From a virus: a stretch of DNA of 40,327 nucleotides. The position numbers and the translations under genes were made by a program. Positions 16,408 to 25,100 of the stretch are shown here, piece after piece; position 1 is the first letter of the stretch; the number at the start of each line of letters is the position of its first letter. The notes under the pieces were generated by a model, which did not search any database, was not told where the DNA came from, and saw only the letters and a program-made list of their open reading frames with translations. The stretch covers positions 1-40,327 of the IMG/VR virus record IMGVR_UViG_3300009370_000065; one strand, 5' to 3'.

Positions 16408-16838
16408 TTCGACTTGTAGCGACTACAATGGAGCACATTGATAAGTTTGAACCTCAGGAATACCAAAAAGAGGCATGGGGCGAGGCCAAGGATGTACTCA
16501 CAGAGGAACTTCTGGAGAACACCCGTAGTTTAGTGGATGGCGAATATCCGGTTGCTGTAATAGGGGCTGTACATCGCTGGTCTAATCACTGGCAGGGGTA
16601 CACCGTGTATGGGATGAAAATCATAGAGGCACCAGCACGGTATATGCGTCCATTTAAGTACGCAATCGACAGCCTGTTTCACGAGGTAGGCATGGACAGG
16701 TTGGAGATTACGACTCCATGCGACCACCCCAAGGCTGCAAAGTTGGCAGAGTTCTTGGGATTCAAACATGAAGGTCGAGCCCGACGATATGGCAGAGATG
16801 GTGGGGATCACCACGTCTTTGCGATGGTGAGGGAATGA
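16404..16838 (+). CDS. GNAT-fold internal protein (gp13-like)
   Basis: The protein has 144 residues from the ATG in the ATGA junction at 16404. The C-terminal half reads as an acetyltransferase-type fold (HPKAAKLAEFLGFKHEGRARRYG, about residues 107-129), the segment in GNAT enzymes that carries the late catalytic tyrosine. In T7-like phages a GNAT-fold protein at this position (gp13/DUF2833-like) serves in virion maturation. I cannot tell whether it keeps enzymatic activity. Confidence 0.7.
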   Translation: MIRLVATTMEHIDKFEPQEYQKEAWGEAKDVLTEELLENTRSLVDGEYPVAVIGAVHRWSNHWQGYTVYGMKIIEAPARYMRPFKYAIDSLFHEVGMDRLEITTPCDHPKAAKLAEFLGFKHEGRARRYGRDGGDHHVFAMVRE

Positions 16839-17365
16839 TGAGTTTGTACGGCCCTTCAGTTCAGTCGATTGGTGCATTAACTGGTCTTATCGGTGCAAAA
16901 CGAGAAGCACAAGCAGCAAGACGTATTGCCATACAGAGAGCAGCCGGTGAGCGGGCACGAATCGAAAGAAGCTACGAATATCTTCGAGTAAAAAACAGAT
17001 TGAAGCGCGTAAAGCAAGGTATCTCTATGACCAGTCCGGTAGTACAAATACTGGAATTTCAGGGAGAGCAGGATAAGCAAGAAGCGATTGCCGAGTCCGT
17101 AGTAGAGGTAAACAACCAGCTACAGGGAATTGCTGCAGTAGAGCAAGGTCGCAAGTACGCAAGTCTGATCGGAATGGCAGATCCATGGCTTTCTTATGAG
17201 CAACGACAAGGTGATTTGCGTCTTGCTAATAAGCAACGAGAAGATGCTTTGCGGATTAGAAGAGGGACTGACAGAGCAAGACTAGACTTACTCAAAGAAC
17301 AGAACGCCTTCTTGCGTAAGCAATTGAGTGCGTTGGCGAAAGCAGTGCCATCGGGGATTCGTTAA
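16835..17365 (+). CDS. internal virion protein B-like (gp14-like)
   Basis: The protein has 176 residues. It starts in an ATGA junction with GAGGGA upstream. After a short Gly/Ala-rich N-terminus (IGALTGLIGAKREAQAARR) it is one long charged helix or coiled coil rich in Arg, Gln and Glu (DRARLDLLKEQNAFLRKQL at the end). Size, composition and place match the smallest T7 ejection protein, which forms the outer-membrane pore of the DNA-ejection channel. The stop and the next start overlap as TAATG. Confidence 0.75.
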   Translation: MMSLYGPSVQSIGALTGLIGAKREAQAARRIAIQRAAGERARIERSYEYLRVKNRLKRVKQGISMTSPVVQILEFQGEQDKQEAIAESVVEVNNQLQGIAAVEQGRKYASLIGMADPWLSYEQRQGDLRLANKQREDALRIRRGTDRARLDLLKEQNAFLRKQLSALAKAVPSGIR

Positions 17366-20300
17366 TGGCAGAGCGAGATCGTTCAGAACCGTTGGTTCGT
17401 GCACCTGTTTTAGATCGGCCGAGGCAGCTTGTAGAGCCGCCGTCTCCCCTTTCGGGAGCGTCGCGCGCCTTGCAAGAAGCTGGTTACGGGATAGCGCAAC
17501 GAGATGCCGCTGCTAAAGAAGGGGCAGCGCGACGAGATTTCGTTGTTAAAGAAGCAGAAGCGAATCTTGAAGAAGCCAAGGGTCGATCCTCTCTTCTCGT
17601 GGAAGAGTCTGGTCTTAGGAGAGACATTCGCGGACTTTCCGCTCGTACCAGGAAGTACATTCAAGATACCTATGCTAATGCATTTGAGGCGGCTACATCC
17701 CAAACGAAATCGGAAAACGTAAACAAAGCATACGAAGACCATCTAAAACCATTAGGCGATATGTTCGAGTCCCTAGCTGAAACCAACGAAGGGCCGGTTC
17801 TCGAACTGTATGCTGCAAATGTACGTAGTGGTCAGCAGAGAACCCTGTTGAACAGGGAGCGACGACTGCGACTGGCAGAAGATATTGAAGAATACGAGGG
17901 TGTGCTCCAGGGGGCTGTGACCAATGGCATAGCGGTTTCTGCCGAGACATTGAATAGTGGAGACATTCTTCTCGATTCGATGGTTACAGACGCCTTGACC
18001 AATATATTTGCGGAGAGTGCGTTTGAATCAGAAGCAAGCGAAGAAACACGAATAGAACTTGAGAAGTTAAGAACAGGCGCTGCGGAAACGTATTCTACGA
18101 TTGTAGTGAACGATGCTATCGCTGCAGGTTTGAAAACCGGAGACTTTGGAACCGCAAGACGTATTCTGAATTTGCTCAGAAACGGTGGTACATCGGGCGA
18201 TACTGACGAGACACGTCCGATGCTTTTATCTGGCAACAAAATAGGCGAGCTTGGACGCACCCTTCTATTTGCAGAGTCAGAATACGAACGAGATTCCCTG
18301 TGGACACGTCTTGTCGGAATGGAAAACGGTCAAGAACCTTTCCGGCCCGAGCTTATCATCGCTGCGATGGACAATCCCAATTCTAAGATGACTCAGACAG
18401 ACGAGAATCAGTTGGAGCGGGCTGTTTATGGCGCCAAGAGGAAAATAGACAAGGACAATGAACTTGCCTCGCAAGTAGATTTCTTTGCGGCCAGTCAGAC
18501 TGGGCAAATGCCCTGGACGGATAAAGGGAACGAAACAATTATCATTACGAGAGGTTTCCCCAGGAAACAAGAAGATACGATAGAAGGGTTAGGCTTAACC
18601 CCTCCGGGTGGAGACGCTTCCCTTGCGGAACTACTTGAGTACAACAAGGTGTCGCTGAGTCGGACGGATTCGATTCATTACCCTACGTTCCTGGGGATTG
18701 TTGACATCGCCATGTCACCGGACAACGAGGAGTCAGTCCGGGCCGCTGCGGGTATGCTCGGTCTGTTGCAACTTGCAAAGCAGCAGGGTAAGCAAAACAT
18801 AATCCTTAACGAGCTTCCTCCAGAAATGAAGAAGTTCGTTAGTTCAATAAGGGGTACAGTACGAGAGCGCATTTCTAGTACGCGAACACCATCAGGAGAT
18901 CCGTCAGATCAGCCCGTGGCTACCGTTGGTGAGGTTGAGTTTGCTATTGCGAGGTGGCAAGAAGATCAGAATATGTCTTTGAGCGAGAAGGCGTCGTCCA
19001 CACTGGCAAAATCAGAGATGTTCGAGGAACAATGGAGGAGGTTGCCAATAGAAAACCGTAGAGCAATGGCTGAGCGTGCATTTTCTGAATACGGAAACAT
19101 AGAAATGGGAGCAAAGCTACCGTGGGAATCCGTTTGGGAAGCCTTCCCTGGTGTCCCTAGTGATTCTTTTATACCTGGACTCATGGCACAACTCGATCGA
19201 CAGCTACAGGAGAACTGGAATCCGAATGTTCCCATACAGGAACAGGTTGACGCTGCCGCATTTGTCATTTGGGAAGATGCAGGGTACGGAGAGAATCCCA
19301 GTGCGGTAAATCCAGACGGTTCTTCAAGGGTTACAGCAAGATCAGCCGATGTTGCTCGGATCATGGGGAATCCAGGTTTTAATCCATACCTACGAGGGGG
19401 TTTAACCGAGGGTTCACCGTCAAGTTTCACAGCACAAAATGCCCATATCGTAGTTCAAACAGCTCAGACTGTTGCTGAGCGTGAACTCTCGGGAGAGCTT
19501 GAGGAAACGCAGCGTCTCTTTTTTGAAACACTCCGTAACGTAGCGAACGCTCTGAGACAAACAACGGTGTTTGGTAATCGTATTCCATTGGGACCGGACA
19601 GTACCGACTTTTCCAGAGATAGGTTGCCAAACTGGTACTACTCCGAGAACGGCGCTTTGATGGGAGCATTTGGATCTGGTGGACCTGGAAACATGCCGGG
19701 TCACATCTCCAGTCCGGCAGTCGCTTCGTTCACACAGACAATGGGAACCGAGAAGGATTACGCCCAACAAGTACAGAAGTTTGTAGATCTAACTGGTCAC
19801 CCGGCCCCCGAAGACGGTTCGTTCTTGCGAGACTTGCTAGACGGAAATTCTCCGCCGACGATGGATATTTTGCTGAGATATACAGCAGAGCTTCTCGCTA
19901 TTAGAAAAGAGATGCCCGGACCAGATATCGACGTAAGAGTAATCACTGATGAGCAGGGTAGGGTTTGGTTTAATAGTGCTGCCTTCGGTGGCCCGGAGAC
20001 TATGGCACCAGTTGATTTTCAGTTGGACCCAACTGGGGGAGTCCAGGGAGTCATTCGAGACGAAGAGAGTACAGGCCAAGCCCAATTCCCTATGCCGACG
20101 GGTGTAAACGTCTTTAACCCGACGAAAGAAAACTATCCATACGATCCGAATGCCTTCGTAGAGATTATTAATGATGATGGACAGTCGGAATGGACGACTG
20201 ATTGGCGAGATGCAGGACTGGAGGCTGCGAACTGGATCTCCCCCTTCATGAAACAGCGAGAAAAAGAGACACAGGTACAATATACGCGCATGAATGCCGA

Positions 20301-21033
20301 GGTCACTAGTTTTCTGGACAAATTCCCTGAGCGATATCCGGCGGTTAATAAACTGTTAGAAGAGATGTTGCCAGGGTTGTTGATAGGGGAAGGGGAGATC
20401 ACACCATATATAGAAGCTGTACCGATTACACCAGAGTACAAAAAGAAGTCGGACAAGCCCTATAGCCCAGTTATAGAAAAGCCGAGAGAAGAGGTGGCGG
20501 ATCGTGAAGAACAGACTATGCGCGAGAATCTGGAAGCTATTGGGAAAGGAGAGGAACCGCACGCACCAGTTCCCATGAATACATCAGATGATGTATTTCG
20601 CGAAAACGGTATTGAAATTGATAGTGAGGACGGTGTTCAGAAGACTTCCGTAACCAACCTTTCGACCGGTATCGTCAATGCTACGATTGCGGCCTGCAAA
20701 GAAATTAAATCAGTGGCAGGAGAAAATGCTCCATGTGTCGTTACGAGTGGCATGAGGGCAATGGAAGACCTCGGCGTTGATGAAAATGGAAACCTCAAGC
20801 CGTCTCTTCATGTTACGGGTAATGCCATTGATATCCGCGCGAGACATCTTTCTTTCGAGCAGAGGGAAGAAGTAGTAAGGCGGTTGCAGAAATTGCTGGG
20901 CAAAGAATACGACATCCTATGGCGTCCGTATGCAGGTGGATCAAGGGGGAACCACATTCACATAGAGAGGGATACGAAAGAAACGAAAGAAGAGATGCTA
21001 TCTGCAATACTAGAGTACAGCGAACTTGCCTAA
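17365..21033 (+). CDS. large internal virion protein (gp15-like) with C-terminal M15-type murein peptidase
   Basis: The protein has 1222 residues against about 750 for T7 gp15. Most of it is helical, charged and repetitive, as in ejected core proteins. The last 120 residues read as a zinc D,D-peptidase or endolysin of the M15 type: SLHVTGNAIDIRA gives H1149 and D1156, and NHIHIE gives H1197 and H1199, the three metal ligands plus a catalytic-type histidine. A peptidoglycan-cutting head on an ejected protein would open the wall for DNA entry; no separate endolysin gene is seen, so it may also act in lysis. Disordered Pro/Glu/Lys linkers precede it (about residues 1010-1070). Confidence 0.85.
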   Translation: MAERDRSEPLVRAPVLDRPRQLVEPPSPLSGASRALQEAGYGIAQRDAAAKEGAARRDFVVKEAEANLEEAKGRSSLLVEESGLRRDIRGLSARTRKYIQDTYANAFEAATSQTKSENVNKAYEDHLKPLGDMFESLAETNEGPVLELYAANVRSGQQRTLLNRERRLRLAEDIEEYEGVLQGAVTNGIAVSAETLNSGDILLDSMVTDALTNIFAESAFESEASEETRIELEKLRTGAAETYSTIVVNDAIAAGLKTGDFGTARRILNLLRNGGTSGDTDETRPMLLSGNKIGELGRTLLFAESEYERDSLWTRLVGMENGQEPFRPELIIAAMDNPNSKMTQTDENQLERAVYGAKRKIDKDNELASQVDFFAASQTGQMPWTDKGNETIIITRGFPRKQEDTIEGLGLTPPGGDASLAELLEYNKVSLSRTDSIHYPTFLGIVDIAMSPDNEESVRAAAGMLGLLQLAKQQGKQNIILNELPPEMKKFVSSIRGTVRERISSTRTPSGDPSDQPVATVGEVEFAIARWQEDQNMSLSEKASSTLAKSEMFEEQWRRLPIENRRAMAERAFSEYGNIEMGAKLPWESVWEAFPGVPSDSFIPGLMAQLDRQLQENWNPNVPIQEQVDAAAFVIWEDAGYGENPSAVNPDGSSRVTARSADVARIMGNPGFNPYLRGGLTEGSPSSFTAQNAHIVVQTAQTVAERELSGELEETQRLFFETLRNVANALRQTTVFGNRIPLGPDSTDFSRDRLPNWYYSENGALMGAFGSGGPGNMPGHISSPAVASFTQTMGTEKDYAQQVQKFVDLTGHPAPEDGSFLRDLLDGNSPPTMDILLRYTAELLAIRKEMPGPDIDVRVITDEQGRVWFNSAAFGGPETMAPVDFQLDPTGGVQGVIRDEESTGQAQFPMPTGVNVFNPTKENYPYDPNAFVEIINDDGQSEWTTDWRDAGLEAANWISPFMKQREKETQVQYTRMNAEVTSFLDKFPERYPAVNKLLEEMLPGLLIGEGEITPYIEAVPITPEYKKKSDKPYSPVIEKPREEVADREEQTMRENLEAIGKGEEPHAPVPMNTSDDVFRENGIEIDSEDGVQKTSVTNLSTGIVNATIAACKEIKSVAGENAPCVVTSGMRAMEDLGVDENGNLKPSLHVTGNAIDIRARHLSFEQREEVVRRLQKLLGKEYDILWRPYAGGSRGNHIHIERDTKETKEEMLSAILEYSELA

Positions 21034-22093
21034 TAACTTACGGTACAGAAGAGAGATTCTGGGTCGGAATCGGATTGCTCCAAGTCGGTTGTCTCAGGGG
21101 CCGTCAGCTCTTGATATCATCGGCGCAAATGTGATGCTGGAGAATGACATTGTCTCGACTGGGAGGTGGTCGGCTTCTCAGCTTGAGCAGACGTTGATGT
21201 CATCAGACGAAGAGTTCGTCCCGCCGATTTGGGAGCTTCCTCCTGGCATTCCGGCAGAGCGTATGATGGGCGCTCGTTCACGGCAGCAGTGGGATCACCG
21301 TCTTAGCTATTACAATGAAGAGTTAAGGGCTCGCCAAGTACAGGGTGCTAGCGGTTGGGGTTCGTTCCTTTCCGGATCTGCAGCCGGTATGCTCAGTCCG
21401 ACGACCCTGCTCGGTCCAGGTGTTGCTTTGCGGTCAAGTGCTTCAATCCTGAAGGGTGCAGGGATCGGGGCAGGGGTTGGTTTGGCAGGTGTAACAGCGC
21501 AAGAGGCAGCGTTGTATGCCTCCCAGCAGTACCGGACAGGCGCCGAAGTTGCGATGGGAATTGGTACTGGCACATTCCTGAGTGGTGTACTGGGGGCGGG
21601 GGCTGGTGCTTTATCCAAGCGGGCGTATCGTCAGCTACAGGCAGAGACGCACAGGCAGCTTGAGTTCAGCAACCTAGAGATTGCTTTCAAACCGGATGAT
21701 GGTTCTTTCTATCTGTGGAATGACAACGTCAGGCGGATCTTCGAGGAGAGAAACGCCCAGGAGTTCGAAGCAGGAAACCCTAGGGGTATCGCTGAAGAAG
21801 AGTTGAATGACATTATCATTGAGCATGGTGATCGATTCGAAGACCAGAAGGCAGCACAAAAAGAGCTTTTGAAGCGTGGAAGGGTCATGCTCAACCCCGA
21901 AGCGATCGATGTCATTACCTCTGCGGCACAGCCATATGTCAGAGAGATTGGTGTCAATTCTCCACAAGCCAGAATGGATAGAATTCTGGATGCACCGGTT
22001 ACTGTGGACGGTGTCGAGACATCATTGCGTTCAAAGCTGAACGAATTGAGAGAAACGGCAGCGTCTCAGAGTCGCGAGTTGGATGAGGGATAA
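21026..22093 (+). CDS. ejection protein, N-terminal part (ends at an in-frame TAA)
   Basis: The protein has 355 residues. The start is TTG, overlapping the previous stop by eight bases, and no internal ATG gives a better start for about 36 residues. Residues about 110-200 are a Gly/Ala-rich hydrophobic stretch (GAGIGAGVGLAGVTAQEAA, GIGTGTFLSGVLGAGAGAL) suited to membrane insertion. A helical charged region follows. The TAA at 22091-22093 is followed in the same frame, without another stop, by the 1832-codon gene at 22112. This suggests that the two were one gp16-like protein of about 2,190 residues. Confidence 0.75.
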   Translation: MPNNLRYRREILGRNRIAPSRLSQGPSALDIIGANVMLENDIVSTGRWSASQLEQTLMSSDEEFVPPIWELPPGIPAERMMGARSRQQWDHRLSYYNEELRARQVQGASGWGSFLSGSAAGMLSPTTLLGPGVALRSSASILKGAGIGAGVGLAGVTAQEAALYASQQYRTGAEVAMGIGTGTFLSGVLGAGAGALSKRAYRQLQAETHRQLEFSNLEIAFKPDDGSFYLWNDNVRRIFEERNAQEFEAGNPRGIAEEELNDIIIEHGDRFEDQKAAQKELLKRGRVMLNPEAIDVITSAAQPYVREIGVNSPQARMDRILDAPVTVDGVETSLRSKLNELRETAASQSRELDEG

Positions 22094-22111
22094 GACCAGA
22101 CGTTCGAAGAA

Positions 22112-25100
22112 TTGATCCACTCATGGGTCATGGTAGTACAGCGACTTGAGGCGGCGACCAGGGGACACAAAGAGTTCATTGATCCACTCACGGGTAAGCC
22201 ATTTACTGAGGCTGAGCTTTTAGAACAGCGCTTTCTTCAGACTGGTGAGGAAAGTATATCTCAAGCAGAATACGAAGATCGCAGAGGTTTTAATCGTGGT
22301 GAAGTAGCTGACTTGATGGATCAGGCATACGGATTGCTTGTCTCAATGGCTGAGCGTTTTGCCGTGCTGGACGCACCACACACACAAGTGGAAATTCAGC
22401 GAACGATTCGGGAGGTGTTTGGCAGGCGAGTCGCGGACTCGCCAGAGGGACTGAGCAGCACCACTATTGGCAGACATCATGTTCATATACCAATGCCCGA
22501 CATTGGTGGATGGCGACCATTCTTTCGTGAGTTTATCGAACCACTGTCCTCAAGAGAGGAAATCACTGGTGGTGCCCCTGACCTAGAGAACACACTGGGA
22601 AGAATAGTGGAAAGGCAGGAACAGGGTTCTCATCTCGATCCAGACAGTGAAGGAGATATCGATCCTTCGGGTGCAGGGACGGTAGTGATGAACCTCCTCG
22701 TCGGACAAGAGCAAAGAAAGCTCATCCGACTGCCAGTATTCGATGAGCTTACTGCAGAGAATGCAGTAATGCTGGAGCTTGTGGCCCATGTCCGTGCTGT
22801 CGGGGAAGAGACTTTCCCTGATGAAGTACTGCAGGCAGCAGGTGTAATCGAACGGCATCTCCCAAGCTACCAGACTCTCCTGAAAAGATATGAAGAACTA
22901 GGAGAAAGAGATGTAGTGGCAAATCCTCTGAGTGCAGAGGAAACGGCCTACAAGATTGCACTGCGTCGTCAGGTTGAGACGCTGGCTCGTGCATTGTCTA
23001 TTGCATTCCACGAGCTAGACAGAAACGTATCGGGGGTTGGAGCAGTACGCTTGGCCGCACAACGCTCGGATATGTTTTCGGAAATACGCAGACTCTCTAT
23101 GGCACTGGGTGTCAATCTCCCTAGGGCCCGTCAGACAATCATTGACGATCTTGCAGGCCACCTTGTGGAGAAGGGCGAATACAAACCAGACCAAGGCCGT
23201 GGTGTCTATGGGCCGATCTTTACAAAGTACGAGGCAACGAACGCTACACGGGTAGTAGATATCGAAGGTAAGGAGCCAAGTCTTCAGCAAAAGCAGGAGA
23301 TGCTAGAGGCGGGAATCTCTCGATACGAAGAGATATTGGCTAACCCAGAAGATTTGACACTGCGTGATTACCAAGAGGAAATCAGTTTTGGAATTCCGTT
23401 TCGGATTGAGATTGAACCAAGTCAGCAAGAGATTGTAGAACTATTCGAATCTCGCAGGCGTGTATTTCAGGCAGAGTTAGACAGTGTAAAGGCGGAGCGC
23501 GCTGGTTTAGTTCAACCTGTTGGCGCTCGAACCCGCAGCATTCCGGGGCAATTTGCCTATGGCCCTCGTGGTGCCTACTTCTTTCAGCCTGGGATGCACA
23601 TCATTACCATTGATCCAAGGTGGGCACGAGAATCCTTTGAAGCAAAGGTTTGGATGGACCCCAAAGTCGAAGGTGTCCTGCCCATCGGTGATGAGAATAT
23701 GTTCCGAACTTGGTTTGATTGGATGGACTTCGTTACCGAACACGAGAAGGCACACGCCCGACATCGCCCCTACCCCGACGAGAGTGTGGCAGAGTACGAG
23801 AACCGTATCAATCGCATAGGTCTTGCTGCCTATAGAGACAACAAGCGCAACCTCCGAATGGAGGGGAGGGTAATTGAGCAGGCAGAACGTCTGCTTGAAG
23901 AGGCCCGCGACCGCCAGAATCTTCTTGATCCCAAGCCTCCGCCGTTTGATGCCACGTTCTATCACGGTACGCGTAGTGGCGATATCAGCTCATTTGTTGA
24001 CAACGAAGGCAATTTGGTTCTTCGTTCTAGCAGCAATTTTGATGGACGACAGGTTGGAGTTTCGTTCTCTCCAAGAAGAGAAGTTTCCGAAGACTACGCA
24101 TCTAGAATTGCCGAAGATCCGTCACCGCGAAGAGATCGCGCTCAAGGAATGGTGTTTGAAATTGATGCGGACGCGTTGCCGGAAGAGCGAATGCTCGAAA
24201 TGGACAGCACGGAGTTCTTCGCCGAAGGTGCAGATGATGTAGTGATACCGGCTGGTCATTGGCGTGTAACGCGAGATGCTGAAGCTATACGACAACGAGA
24301 CACACCACTGTCCGGTGATGCAGATCGGATTGAGGAACTAGAGTCTAGAATAGACGAGTATCACGAAGATATGGTCTACGATTTTAGCGAGGCAGAAGTA
24401 GATGATTTGAATGAGATGAGAAACGAACTGGAAGTGCTTCGGAACAGGCAACCTGTAGAAACATCCGAAGTAGACGTAGAGCCAAGCCTGGACAAAGTCC
24501 AAAATGACCTGGGCCAGTTGGACAACTTGGAGATGGAGATTGCTCAAAGTCATGGAATGTTGCAGGATAGTCTTGACAAGCTAAAGCACATGGACGCAGT
24601 CTTGCGTTCTGTGGAGAATGGCGCAGAGCTGAGTGACTTTTCTGTCGCCGGTCTTCGTCTCCATGTCGAAGATGCTCGTATCTTCTTAGATCAAGAGAAC
24701 TATCTAGAGTGGCAGGTTGACCTGCAGAACGAAGCTCTTAGTAGAATACAAACCGAGATCGCACTGGAGCGAGAGATCGGTCAAGATCTGCGCCCTGTGA
24801 GTGAACTGCGAGGCATCGGTCAAAAGCTGGCCGGCCGTCTCAAGAATGCAGATATTCATACGGTATCGGATTTGATTTCGTTTCTGACACACGGTGGAAA
24901 CATCCGTGGAATCGGTGTCGGTACCGAAAAATCCAAGGCGTTGCTGACTACAGCAATCGCAAGGCTTGATGTCTTTGAACCCCTCTGGGAAAGAGTTAAG
25001 ACTATCGAGCAGAGACGTGATTCGTTTCGGAAAGAGATCATTCCTCTCCGTGAGGAGAGAGAGAAGAAGCTGTTTGATAGGCTGGAACGTGGAGATCCTA

